Assembly: GCF_018294505.1 (NCBI RefSeq)
Contig: NC_057795.1
Location: 517,779,915-517,843,914, forward strand
Length of the DNA: 64,000 nucleotides
Reading direction: 5' to 3'
Source: Triticum aestivum
Taxonomy: Eukaryota; Streptophyta; Magnoliopsida; Poales; Poaceae
A program made the position numbers and the translations under genes. Below are positions 22,206-33,145 of the stretch, piece after piece. The stretch's first letter is position 1. Every line of letters begins with the position of its first letter. The notes under the pieces are model-generated. The model did not search any database. It was not told where the DNA came from and saw only the letters and a list, made by a program, of their open reading frames with translations.

Positions 22206-23102
22206 TGCAGTATGTATCACGCTACCCTTTTGTATTAAAGTACCAAGACTTTGGGCCCCCCGAGACGAGCTCGGGGACTGCCCTTTTTTTTATCTGTATG
22301 ATAAAAATTATGCCTTTGAGTTTGTTACTCTTTGTTAAAATGCCGCGTGTCACCGGGCTCGACTAGTCGGCCTGGGGACTCGCCGCCTTGTGCTATGAGG
22401 TGCTTCCCGCAGTCAGACAAGTAGTGTGCGGTGCCTAATCCGTCTCCTGACAAAGCCACAGCTCGCAGAGCGACTATTTGGTGGGCAGGAGTGAGGAAGT
22501 ACGGGCGCCCACACGAAAAATGGCTAAGGACCCAAAGCACGAACATAGTGTAAGACGGCCTCCAGCATCTTTTAAGCAAAAGCCGACTCATGAGTAGTCA
22601 GGCTTGCCGATTTCTACTAGCCTCTATTAAGGGAAGCCGACTCTTTGGTAGTCGGCTTGCCGCTTTCTATCTAACTTGTTAAAAAAGACTCTAAGATGGC
22701 CGAGTACTTGCCTTCCTAAAGTAGCCAAACATTTGACCCAGCGGCATTCCGCAGAGCGGTTGTCCGTCTGGCAAAGCGGCAACTAAGGGAAGGCGACAAA
22801 AGGAAAGGCCAAAAGAGCGATGAACAAGGAAAGATAGAACTCGGATTAATATTTACATAGCATAGGCCCCTGGCCGAATTTTCAAACAGAAGTTCAAATT
22901 ACACCCCACGGGTGGAATTGCGCAAATTAACAAGTTCCTTAAAGACTTTCTAGAGCAGACAAAATAAAGCCAGAAGGCAGCCTAGGGAGCAGCAGACGGG
23001 TTTGGAGGGTCGGAGGAGACGGCGGTGTCAGGCACCGGGGCGGCCGGCTGAGCAGTCTCGGCTTGATCGCCACCGGCGGCAGCCGACTCGGTCGGGCGTG
23101 GC
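22206..23102. other. Spacer between integrase and antisense gene
   Basis: Non-coding. Contains repeated GTCGG-rich words (for instance two AGTCGGCTTGCCG-like copies near 22600 and 22655) and two GGGGACT words near 22272 and 22373 that resemble the element's polypurine tract. No open frame of note. Confidence 0.45.
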
Positions 23103-26100
23103 TCATTGCTGGAGGCGCGATCGAGCTGAGGTTGGTCGCCCGCTCTGACTTCTGGCGCCTCCGTCTCGCCTTCGTCCTCTGCCTTCGTCCTCTGCCTCGC
23201 CTTCCTCCTCGGTGCTGGATTTAATCACCTCCGCCCAGTCCTCGCCGAATTCCGGGTTCATCCTGAAACACTCTGGCGGCACCTCCTCGCCACCTGCAGC
23301 CCGCTCGGGGACAAAGACACTGGTGTCCCTGTAGTCGGCAATCGCCGCCGCACGCTCGACAAGGGCACCCTCCACTGCCGCCAGTTCTGCCTGGGCCTCT
23401 GACCGGAACGTGGCCAGCCGGTCCAGGTCCAGCCCTAGATACCACGCCTTGACAAATTCCAAGGCCCGGCGCGCTCCGGCCCGGGCCGAGGAACCCTACC
23501 AAGCTTCAAGACGTCCAGCTGCGACCTCCAGCCAGTCGGCGGTCCGACTGGCGGTGCGCAGGGCCGGCATGTCTGGCCACAGAGCGGCAACCGCGTGGGC
23601 GCCGGCACGCTGAAGCCGGCGCATCAGCCGATGGGCCGGACGAAGACGGGCCTCGATGCTTAGAAGCTGCTCGTCGACGGTCCGGGGGGCGTTAGTGGTG
23701 ATCTCCGCACCGCTTGCCCTCTGCATCTCGTGATCAGCCTCGTTGGCCTGAGTGACTGCCTGGGAGTGGCCAGGGAAGAAGTCTGCCAAGACAAAAAAGA
23801 ACCAAGTCGAAAAAATCAGAAGTCAGCTCGACCTATAGTCGGAAGCTCGAAGAAAGAAAGAAAAGAAACTCACCATCGATGATGTCCTCGATCTCATAGA
23901 AGCCGGAGGTCAGCATTGCCTCCCTGCCAGTCCAGGAGGAGCGCTCGCTCTCGAACTCGGCCAGGAGAGCAGCCTCCCTCTTCTCGGCCTCGTCCTGCGC
24001 CTTCTTGAGCAACTCCTTCTGCTCGGCCAGCTGCGCAGCCAGCAATTCACGCTCCGTGGCAAGTCCACTGCACTCCTCCCCCTTGGCGCGCAAGGCGGTG
24101 TTGGCCTCGCCCAGCTGCTCCTGAAGAGCAGCGTTGGCCCCTGAAGAAGAAAAAAGAGAAAAGACGATAAGTCGTCAACAAGAAGGTCGCTGAGAAGATC
24201 CGGCCCGACTGCTTAGCAGTCGGCCTGAATCTCGGGGACTACAGCCCGCGGGTGCGCCAGCGCGCCCCTGCGAGAAAGAAGAAGGACTCACTCCGGCTCT
24301 CCGACAAATCGGCGGTCCGCCTGCCCAGCTCCTCAACATTGCGGTTGAAGGTGGTAGCATGGAGGTCGTGATACTCCTGAAATAAGCATTTTAGACAAAT
24401 TTAAATACTCAGAACTCGCCAGAGGGAGTTCCGAGCTGCCTGCTCAGCAGCCGACTCGAAACTCGGGGACTACACCCAGTGGGTGCGCTGGCGCGCCCCC
24501 ACGGAGAAGAACAAGAAAAAAATCAAAAAGAAAGGCGTACTCGAACGGCTGTTCGCGCTGCCAGATGCGCCCTGGTGCAGGTTTGAGGGGCGTCGCCCTC
24601 AGCTCGCAGCTTTGCCTGGACGTCCAGAAGCGCCTGGTTCAGCGGACCTGTGCCGCCTCCACGCAACCACCCAACGGGTGAGCGCTCGTCGCCTCGGCGT
24701 CTGGGATGGCCGAGCTGGCGGCACCGGTCTCCAGGGGCCACGGCGCCGAATTCGCCCTCTCAAGACAGCAGCGCACTAGCGAGGCGACTTAGAGGAGCAG
24801 CCTCGCCTCAGACACGTCCGCGGTTGGCGGCACCGGCGGGCCCGCCGGCTGTTCTCCACGCGCGCTCCTAGATGGCGGCGGAGGCGGCGGGGGCGGCACG
24901 AGCGTGTCCGACATGGAGGCCTCGCCGCTTTCCTTCTCCGCGATGGGCTTCTTGGCGCCGGCTTCCCCAGTCTGCCCTGTGAACTCCAATTGACGGTGTG
25001 CGGCCTCCTCGGCTTGTCGCCTTGCTGCAACGGCGACTTCGGCCTCTTCCAGTTTTTTCTGGGCAGAGGCCGCGGCCTTCTCAGCCTCTGCCTTCTCTAG
25101 GCGGTCGGCCTCATCCTCGTCGCGCTTCTCCCGCACATTTCGCTCTGTCGCCTCCCGGAGGTCGGCGGCAGGGTCAACCCACCGAGTGTTGGCTGATGTC
25201 TCCGCCGACCCCATGACGGAGGGGACGGCGACCCTCTCAAGGGTAAGGGGAGCCCTGAAGCAAAAAGGAAATGAAAAAGGAAACTCGGATGAGATTCACC
25301 AAAGAAAAATAAAGATGAAGGAGGAAACACTTACGCAGAGACTAGCGGCAGCCTCTTCACTTCCTTGCGGAAGCGGTTGGCCCTCGCGGCCGCCTCCTCC
25401 CGTTTGGTCGCGGCGGCCGCCCCCTTGAGCTTCTTCGGCTTGCTGCCAAATGAACTCGGCCCAGTCTGGCGCCTCTTCAAGCTGCCTTGGCCGGCCAGGC
25501 CGGCGGAGGAACCCGCGCCCGATGGGCCAACCCTTGGCTGGTGGCGCGGGACGACTTCCCCTTCGGCGTCGTCATCAGGCCAGTCGGCGAAGGTGGCCGA
25601 AGGCCTGAGGCCGCCTCCCGCTCCTGCTCCCCCGCCTTCGGCGTCGGCTTCCATCGCTGCCGCCCCCAAGTCGGGGTCGTCGACGTCGCTCTCCGCTCGG
25701 TCGGGGACGAACTCGCGGGGCGGTCTCGTGACGCCAGCTGCGGGCTGCATAAGGGGGTTCTAATTCAGAGAAACCAATGAAATCAGAAGTCGGAGTCGGC
25801 TATGGAGAAGACAAAGCAATAAAGAGATGCGACTTACCACTGGAGGGGGGTTGGCGCGCAAGTACGGCTCCTTGCCGAACTGCCAGTCCTCCCCGAGCTC
25901 GCAGTTCGCAATGTGGTTCACCATGTTTGCCACCTCTGTGCGGGGCATTTCCCTGGTGCACATCCGACTCGGGTCCCGGTGGTCAGTCATCTGGCTGATC
26001 AGATGAGGCCGGCCTTGAAGGGGGAGGACTCGGCGCACCACAAAGGCGGCCAGCATGTCGGCCCCAACGAGGCCCTTCGACTGCGTCAGAACTCGGAGCC

Positions 26101-26755
26101 GCGCCACGGCGGCGGCTCCGGTGGGAGTCAGCTTCATGGCTCGATGAGACCAGCTCGGGACCCTCCCAGCCGGTGCGCCGGCTTCATAAGGCGGCAGATT
26201 GACCCAGTCCCCGTCGGGGGCAACGCTCTTCACGTAAAAGTACGAACGTTTCCACATCTTCACCGATTTGATTAACGCGATGGCGGGAAACGGATTGTCG
26301 GCCGTCGACCGCTGCATCGCGATGAAGGCGCCGCGTTGAGCCGGCACGCCGACGACATGCGTGTCGAGCTTGGATGAGAAGAATTCTCCCCACAACTCGA
26401 TGGTGGGGAGGACGCCAAGGAAGCCTTTGCACAGGGTGGCAAAGGCAGACAGCAGCACCACCGTGTTTGGGGTGAGGTGGTGCGGCTGGAGCCCGTGGAA
26501 CTCCAGGAAGGAGCGGAAGAAGCCACTCGCCGGCAGTCCCAGGCCGCGCATGAGGTGCGAACGGAACATGACCCGCTCGCCCTCCTCCGGCGCCGGCAGT
26601 ATCTCCCCCTCCGGCGCGGCGCGGGCGCGCACAAGGTCTGCACCGGGGAGGCGGCGCGTCCTGCAGAGGAACTCGATGTGGTCATCATCCACCTCTGAGC
26701 CGTCCCACACGCTAGAGCGCACGGCGGGAGCCGCGGCGGCGGAGGAAGAGCTCAT
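23103..26755 (-). CDS. Antisense spliced gene of Tat element (putative gypsy-type transposon family)
   Basis: Reads opposite to gag-pol. Exon 1, 26755-25838, starts MSSSSAAAAPAV and has the conserved domain LRTRRLPGAD-like start, RVMFRSHLMRGLGLPASGFF, FLEFHGLQPHHLTPNTVVLL and MWKRSYFYVK. It ends at GTG|GTAAGTC. Exon 2 is 25744-25335 (acceptor TGCAG, donor GTAAGTG). Exon 3 starts at 25254 (acceptor CTTCAG), and phases agree (2+1). Later pieces at about 24790-25254, 24523-24741, 24295-24380, 23870-24093, 23496-23785 and 23103-23462 encode Ala/Glu/Lys-rich coiled coil, with KKAQDEAEKREAALLAEFES as an example. A stop after EARLLL near 24789 and one after RLEAW near 23496 suggest later decay. From family memory this is the antisense ORF of Tat/Retand elements (Pfam putative gypsy type transposon); its function is unknown. 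Confidence 0.75.
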
Positions 26756-26872
26756 CACTGTTGGTGCGGTGTGTTTCTGCTCGACGGCGGCAGGAGGAAG
26801 GAAGGGAGGCAAGAGGAGGCGGGGGAGCAGGGAAGATGGGCGCGCGTGCTTGCCGCTCCACTCCCCCCCGCC

Positions 26873-26880
26873 TACTTATA
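26873..26880 (-). promoter_or_regulatory. TATA-like box upstream of the antisense gene
   Basis: On the minus strand TATAAGTA lies about 120 bp before the ATG at 26755, in a GC-rich setting with no other TATA. The position fits an internal promoter separate from the LTRs. Activity is inference. Confidence 0.5.
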
Positions 26881-27325
26881 GCCTTGAAGGCTGAGAAGCC
26901 GATGGGGCGGGTGTGGGATTAACTGCGAGCAGGACCCCACGCCCCCCATGATTTACCCCATGAAGTTACTGCACGCAGTAACGACGTGGGAAACCCAACC
27001 GTCCGCACGGACACATCGGATCCGTTCGCATGCCGAGGCGCGGTAGTGGCGGGCCCCGCCTGACGGCCCGTCCCGTCACGCGTGTGGGTAGGCAGACTAT
27101 CCTCGCCGTGTGGCACCGCGCGATAGGACCGCGGCGGGCGGCTGTGGGGAAGCGTATCAGGCACGCCGCCTGGTCTCCCGCCACGACTTTCGAACTCTCT
27201 ACGAAGCAAGACGGCCCTCTGCGTGTCCGACTTTAGGACAGTCGGCCTGAAGGAAGACGGCAAACGAAGTCCTAGAAGAATGAAACTGTTGAGGCCCCAC
27301 GACGAAGTATCCACGGAGGGTCACC
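26881..27325. other. GC-rich spacer between antisense promoter and polypurine tract
   Basis: Contains many CpG and GTAACGACGTGG-like words. Short open frames on both strands have no recognised domain. Confidence 0.4.
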
Positions 27326-27326
27326 A

Positions 27327-27340
27327 GCTTCGGGGACTAC
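27327..27340 (+). other. polypurine tract of Tat-type element
   Basis: AGCTTCGGGGACTAC lies directly before the 3' LTR, where plus-strand DNA synthesis is primed. It is interrupted by pyrimidines, as in related elements with a CTCGGGGACTAC tract. Confidence 0.6.
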
Positions 27341-28554
27341 TATCGGAGTAATGGGCCACGGGTCGGCCAACCCGAGCCCAGAATCTTTCAAGACATCGGG
27401 GCAGGCCACGCCCCTCATACCGACTCCAAGATAAGACGAATCCCAGACGGCGACTCCAAGGCAAGCCGAGTCCCAGACGACGACTCCAAGATAAGACGAG
27501 TCCCAGACGGCGACTCCAAGGCAAGCCGAGTTTCGGATGGCGGCTCCATGACAAGCCGAGTCCAGACGGCGACTCCAAGACAAGCCGAGTCCCAGACGGC
27601 GACTCCAAGATAAGCCGACTCATGGCCAGCGACTTCCAGAGAGGCCGGCTGAAGAGAGTCGGCCCGCGACTCCACCCTTGTCCTAAAGGACGAGGAGGGG
27701 TACAGCCACGGCGCGGCCGTCCCCCTCCCCCCGCTTACAAGGGGCTAGCACGGCTACAGTAAGCCGTATCGCTGAAGATCTCCGGCATGGCGCGGCACTG
27801 TTGCCATGCTTGCCCTGACCTCAGCCACAGTGGGCCGCGCACTGTGCCCACGACGCCGGCCCGTACGGCCTGAGGGCGGCGGGGCCGCCTGTCAGTGGGT
27901 AGACGAAAGACGACACGAGCGCCCCAGAAGGCGGACCCGTGGGAGTCGGCCCCTTGCAGTCGGCCGATCCCTCCCACGGGTCCTGCACGCCATTAACCAG
28001 ATAAGATGGGGAATGGCGACGGTGAGCGCACGCCGGACGGCGGCGCTGTTGCCATGACCACATGACCAAGCCTGCGTCATCAGGAGTACCGCTACAGTAT
28101 CAGGCTTGTCCGCGGGGCCCGCCAGTCGGTGGGCCCCAGTAGTCGGCAGAGAGGACGACGGCCTGAGAGACAGATGGCTGGGACCCGCGCCCAGCCTGAT
28201 TACCATTGTACCCCTGGGGGTAGGCCTATATAAACCCCCCAGGAAGCCCATGCAAAGGGTTCGGATCCAGATAGAGATAGACCATATAGCATAGGAAGGA
28301 GGGAGCTAGCCTCGCCCTCTCCTACCTCCAGAAACAGCTCCAGGAGCACCATTGTACCCACTTTGCCATAGTGACCATGCGGAGACCCCGCAGAGCAGCA
28401 GTAGGGGTGTTATCTCCTCGGAGAGCCCTGAAGCTGGGTAAGATCCGCTGGTGTGCATGTCTTCGCCTCATCCCGCTTCCGGGCACCGGCGACGTTCTAC
28501 TCGCTCCCACCATGATAAGCCATCCTTTGGCATATGTCATACCCAACCCCGACA
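27341..28554 (+). repeat. 3' LTR of Tat-type element
   Basis: Begins TATCGGAGTAATGGGCC (the first TG has become TA) and ends ACCCAACCCCGACA. It carries the same seven-unit minisatellite (27421-27630) and TATATAAA at 28227-28234. It differs from the 5' LTR by scattered substitutions and two net bases, which fits an insertion of some age. Confidence 0.9.
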
Positions 28555-28992
28555 ACTATGCAGCAAATAGTACTACTCTGGTATAGAGGAAGTAAAATAT
28601 CCAGCTTATTATATATAGCCACTCTTGGCTACATGGATGAGATAGTAAGACATGGAAAAACAAAAATGGTGGCAGCTAGTGGGTTCAAAGTCTTCAAGGG
28701 CCTAGCTAGCTATACGCGTCCTCCAAGGTAAAAAGTACTCCTACTAGTACTAGTAAGTAGTGCAATAATGAAAGAGAAGGCGAGAGGGTTAAAAATGGAA
28801 TACCTAGGTGGTGATGGTCCGATCGTGGTAGATTGTGTGACCATGTTGCACATCAGTGATACCATGAGTAATGACTGCTAAGATAGTTGATCCCAATATG
28901 CCAAAGTCAACTACAGGGTTCCAGGTTAGATCGAATCGAGGATGCAAAAATGCACATCCAGGATCGGTGATCTTATTTTGATCGGGGGATGA
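28555..28992. other. Host sequence right of the Tat insertion
   Basis: Starts with ACTAT, the presumed target duplication. It continues the minus-strand DUF295 gene region; the translation beyond the stop at 28993 (for example FDLTWNPVVDFGILGSTIL) may be decayed coding sequence. Confidence 0.4.
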
Positions 28993-29881
28993 CTAGTCCC
29001 TGCAAAATAATGGAGTACCGTTTGGGATGCAAATGATGGTTTGTGCATTCCATTTGTAATATCCCGTTCCGTAGGATGGCAACCAGATGAAACAAGTCCC
29101 CTGGCTTTTCACCGCGAAGATGTGGCCTAGATCGCGCATGGCATCTTCGAACATGTAGGGGTACAAATCTGCCGCCGCCAACATGCGCCAGCCTCTGCCG
29201 TTACTGCCTCTTGCATTGATGGCAATCCTTATGTCGAACACCGCGATGAGATAGTAATCGTCGTAGCCACATCGCTTTGTCGGTGGGTTCACAATTGCTA
29301 TCTTCTTCAATCTCATGTAGGCATCATCATATGTATTCAAGCCGAGCCAGCCTCGAAGGTCGATCCCAATGGTGGAGAAGGGGTCTACGGGAACGGCCGC
29401 ATTGCTGTGGATGTTGTGCAAAATGATGGTGGTATCCGTCCGGAGGTATGCAAGCCAATCTTTGTTGGCACCGACCCAGACCTATATATAAGAGGGTGGG
29501 AAACAGAGAAATAACAAGATGGAAATGGAATAACCAAATACTACATGATCAAACTCCATTACCGACCTGCTCATCGGACAAAATCCGAATAGCACTCAAC
29601 GTCGGCGGATCTAGCGGAGTCAACATGCAACCATGGCCAGGGAGCGGTGGACTATTCGAAGGATTGTCCCATAGAAGAACCTTCTCCTCGAGGATGCATG
29701 GAAGACCAACAAGCATGGCCTTTTCCCAAGCATGTTTAAGCACCGTCTTGAAAAAGTTGGTGCAGGAAGCACCGAGTCTTGCAGCGGTGAGGACGTCGGA
29801 GCGGCATGCGATTTCTCCCATAGGTTCATTGTCCAAGGTCTCGCAGCCCCGACGAGGAGGAGAACCACCTGGCAAATCCAT
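28993..29881 (-). pseudogene. F-box-like DUF295 gene, 5' exons, cut off by Gypsy insertion
   Basis: Exon 1 (29881-29567, minus) begins MDLPGGSPPRRG and contains an F-box-like stretch (NEPMGEIACRSDVLTAARLG), then HAWEKAMLVGLPCILEEKVL. It ends at GAGCAG|GTCGGT. After an 85-bp intron (29482-29566, acceptor TATATATAG), exon 2 (29481-28993) reads VWVGANKDWLAYLRTDTTII, STIGIDLRGWLGL, KKIAIVNPP and GHIFAVKSQGTCFIWLPSYG to a stop. Both exons are open and in phase (phase 0), giving 268 codons. DUF295 proteins continue further, and the matching C-terminal exon is at 14104-14508, beyond the Tat element. Hence a gene with intact first exons but split by insertion. A start upstream at 30031 is also open. 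Confidence 0.65.
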
Positions 29882-31331
29882 GGGAGCAGCGACAAACTGC
29901 CTTCTCTTCGGGGGGAGGGGAACTGGCGAGGAGGAGATAAGAGCGTAGTAACCGCTGGGCCTCGTCCCTTCCAACTGTAGATCGCTCCTTAGCGAAGGGG
30001 TGAGGCTATTATTTACTACTAGTACTAGCATTATGGAACGTTATGGGATTGCATTATACTATAAATAATAGCACTAGTAAGAAATTTTTGGCACTAGGTA
30101 GTAGTTTTTGGAGTGGATTAAGAAATTTTGGGTATGTTTTTGCTATTTTTTGTACATGCCAACTAGTGTCAAAAAACATCTTACATTATGTGACGGAGGA
30201 GTACGTACTCGTACTGTAGCAGTACTAGTACTACTTTCTCAACTAGTAGTGCGATGTACTGTACTTCTAGTATAGTGCACCAGTTTTGAACTCTTGAATC
30301 TCAGGGCCAAGGAGCTACAGTTGGAAGTGGAGGGTACTACTATTCTCTAGAACCATCGCTGTACTATCAATGCAGGGAAAGCACACCCGCGTAGTGGCCT
30401 AGTGGGTACTCTCGGTGCTCTATTCAGCCGCTCCTCTCATGTAGCTGGCCTACTCAACCGCTCCTCTCACGCGCACACTAGCAGCCTGTTTATCAGTGAT
30501 GGTTACTGCGGGGGTAGAACATTTGAGTTATTTGATAGAGCGAGACTAGGCTTTTATCTTCCGTTTGTGGAGGTGTAATGGATCTCGTCGAACTTTGTTA
30601 GTAGTTCCTTCTTTATGAATGAGATGAGGCAAAGCTTTTGCCTCTGTTTCAAAAAACACATCAAGAGGAATATCTTTTATAGTAGAGCCGATAATGGAGT
30701 GAAGTCCATGTGTGCAATGCCACAAGCTACAGAGTAGTAGTAGAGCACTTTACGTACAGAGCCATATTGCACAGTTCCCAATGCCCCGCCAGGATTTTCC
30801 GACTCCTCGGGCTTAATTGGGAGGCGCTAGTTTAAATATGCTACTAGCTTATGAGGAAGTTGCAAGCGAGGAGCGGCTAGGGCGATCACGCGAGCCACGA
30901 GATGCTGGGAAGGAAAACCCATTCACGTGGCTAGGCTATCCAGTGCACCTAGATTGTGGTGCCGCACGTCCATTTGACTTCAAAAATCAAAGTACCCATG
31001 TAAAATATTGGCTCGCAGCAAAGTAACTATTTAAAAAAAAGGCCGCCGTGCGTTCGGCCAGGATCGAACCCACAAAACGAGGTATACACTGCCACGACCA
31101 CTAGTAGTACTAGTTGGAGTACAACGCAACCTAGAATCGCCTTTTGTCGCTAGTAGTAAACCCCTAATAATGCAAGAAACCACTAATAATGCCAAGAAAC
31201 TACTACCACTTGCATACGTGGCAGACTTAAGATAAGACTACCTTAGCAGCCATTGTACATGCTCTTACCAACCAGCCCTACCAAGAAACAACTACTCTAC
31301 AAAGTGTCGTTATAGGCACGTTTCAACCCAT
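29882..31331. other. Non-coding stretch with MITE half and LINE-like tail
   Basis: 30093-30150 (CTAGGTAGTAGTTTTTGG...) recurs at 32584-32640. 30166-30211 looks like the right half of a Stowaway MITE (CTAGTGTCAAAAAACATC to GACGGAGGAGTAC). 30570-30657 (ATGAGATGAGGCAAAGCTTT then GCCTCTGTTTCAAAAAA) resembles the 3' tail of a grass LINE, with low certainty. No gene seen. Confidence 0.4.
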
Positions 31332-31879
31332 GGCCCTGTTTGGATACATATGTTAGAGCTAGTTTGGGTTAGTTTGGACTCAACTAACCCAAAAATATCC
31401 AAACATGGAGGGTTAGTTTGGGTTAGATGCATCTAACCCACCCAAAAAAACTAACCCATGCAAGAGGTGCTTATTTGGGTTAGTTCTTCTCGAGACCATT
31501 AAAAAACACATTTTTCTCTCGCTCTCCCGGTAGTAGCCTCGCCCTATCCTCCCGTTCCAACCCCGTTGTCTCCCCGCAGCCCGTCCTCCTGCCGGTAAGC
31601 AGTCACGGCTCCTTGCGCGGCCCGTCTCTGTTGTCCTCGGCCAGCATGGCTCCTTTGCGCAGGGATGGCAAATTCGGTTGGCGGGCTGCACGAGAGGCCA
31701 ACGCGGCTCCTTGTCGGGCGCGTCCCCATCTGCCTTAGACAGCGTAGCTCTCGACCAATTGATTGAGAAAGAGCATTTGTTGTCAATCTAACCCTGGCAT
31801 CCAAACACCACTTTGGTTAGAGTTAGTTCAGGGTTAGAATCTAACTCTAACCTCTGACTTAGAGTATCCAAACAGGGCC
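31332..31879. mobile_element. MITE-like DNA transposon, 548 bp, 16-bp inverted ends
   Basis: Ends are GGCCCTGTTTGGATAC and GTATCCAAACAGGGCC, perfect over 16 bp, flanked by CAT on both sides (31329-31331, 31880-31882). Sub-terminal TTAGAGTTAG/CTAACCC words repeat in both halves. The centre (about 31520-31760) is GC-rich. A 3-bp duplication suggests a PIF/Harbinger or CACTA-related type, though CAT is not the usual TWA; a hAT origin is possible if the duplication is longer and decayed. No transposase. Confidence 0.65.
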
Positions 31880-31882
31880 CAT

Positions 31883-32499
31883 GTCACCCATTAAGTCAAC
31901 GCCTTCTATTCGACCGGTCGTAATGACTTGTGGGACCTACATGTCAGTCTGCACAAAAATCCCCGAGTGACCTTCTACCTCCGGCCCGGCCACCTAGTCA
32001 TCCTCGGCCATGGGATGCAGCTACCGCCGCCGGCAGAAGGAAAATTCAAAACCGCCGGCGGCACGGAGCCCATCTTGCGGCAGCCCGGATGCCAGCTCCG
32101 TCTGACGCTCGCGGCCGCTAGCTAGCCAAGATAGCTCCGTCCAGCTGCTTGTCTACAAGGTTTGCTAGCTAGATTGGCATGGAGGTGCGGCGGCTTGCTC
32201 GCTCGTGAGTCACGCTCGTGCCAGCCTGCTAACCCGTGCGGAGGCCAGCGCGGCGTCCGGCCCGTCCGGCGGAGTAGCGGCCAACTCGCTCATCACCGGC
32301 GCCACCGACGCACACGCATCAGTACTGTTTGAAGTAATGTTCAGGAAAAATAATGATATGAGGGGGGATAACATGATAGAAGGTCAGATATGGGTCCCTC
32401 GTGTCAACAGTCAAACAAAATGTGTTGGTTTAAGCTTCCTCGTCAGCACGGACATGTGGGCCAACCCTGTCATAAATGGGTTTAAACGAACCTAATCGG
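31883..32499. other. GC-rich stretch without recognised gene
   Basis: Overlapping short open frames around 31930-32495 have no recognisable domain. The high GC content resembles a gene 5' region, possibly another captured fragment, but nothing proves it. Confidence 0.35.
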
Positions 32500-32501
32500 T
32501 A

Positions 32502-32581
32502 CTCCCTTTGTCCCATATATAAGATGTTTTTGCAAGCTAAACTAGCTTGCAAAAACGTCTTACATTGTGGGACGGAGGGAG
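32502..32581. mobile_element. Stowaway-type MITE (80 bp)
   Basis: CTCCCTTTGTCCCATATATAA on the left and its inverse ending GGGACGGAGGGAG on the right fold into one hairpin, with TA on both flanks (32500-32501, 32582-32583). This is the classic Stowaway (Mariner) form of grass genomes. Confidence 0.9.
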
Positions 32582-32583
32582 TA

Positions 32584-33145
32584 CTAGGTAGTAGTTTTTG
32601 GCGTGGAATAAGAAATTATGGGTATGTTTTTGCTATTTTTGTAAAATAGATTCTTCCTAGGGCTGGTTGAAAGTGGTAGTTTTTTGTTAAATACTCTACA
32701 TATTGTAAGTAGGTGTGAAAGTTAAGCTTTGGAAGCCAATAAGCAAGGCTAGTTACATAGTGCATATGTGTACATGATTGAAAGTATACCAACCATGAGT
32801 GACTAATATCTTGATGGAAAACTCGAAACTATGGAATACTAGGAAAAAAATTGCATGGTTGGAAATACTAGCAATGTTCATGTGCGTTGCAACGAATCAT
32901 AATTAGAATAATACTTATTCACAAACTTGATACAAACACTCTAATTTTGATACATATATCACTCGAGATATATTATGTTTCAATTAGAATATATTCCTTG
33001 GGCTGTTTTGGTGAGGTCAGGGAGGGATGTGGTTGGTTTTAAGATACTAATTATGGGTTTTCCACAAATTGATAGACAAGTGGGATGTTGGTGAGAAAAG
33101 GAAACAACTTACCTCATAGTTGTTGGATGTAGATCTAATGGTCAA
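32584..33145. other. Spacer with a Helitron-like end
   Basis: TACTAGCAATGTTCATGTGC with GTTGCAACGAA at about 32866-32900 reads on minus as a GC hairpin followed by CTAG, the layout of a grass Helitron 3' end, but decayed. The rest shows nothing. Confidence 0.4.

Larger units (their letters stand above)
14559..28554 (+). mobile_element. Tat-type Gypsy LTR retrotransposon, complete but inactive (14.0 kb)
   Basis: Two LTRs of 1216 and 1214 bp (14559-15774, 27341-28554) bracket a primer binding site, gag, protease, RT, RNase H and integrase in that order on plus. These are followed by a long region with a spliced antisense gene and a polypurine tract. The flanks read ACTGT (14554-14558) and ACTAT (28555-28559), a 5-bp target duplication with one change. 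The order RT-RNase H-integrase defines Gypsy; the antisense gene of putative gypsy-type transposon type is typical of the Tat/Retand branch. All coding domains carry stops or frameshifts, so the copy is dead. Confidence 0.92.

Noticed and set aside
25365..26894. Plus-strand frames opposite the antisense gene (132, 120 and 177 codons)
   Set aside because: Shadow frames of a GC-rich coding exon; no domain or splice logic.
31035..31110. Possible tRNA or tRNA-derived SINE (minus strand GGTTCGATCC)
   Set aside because: A B-box-like word is present, but the flanking bases do not form a T stem and no good A box is present.
31930..32495. GC-rich short frames as a captured gene
   Set aside because: Two overlapping frames without motif or splice sites; not supportable from sequence alone.
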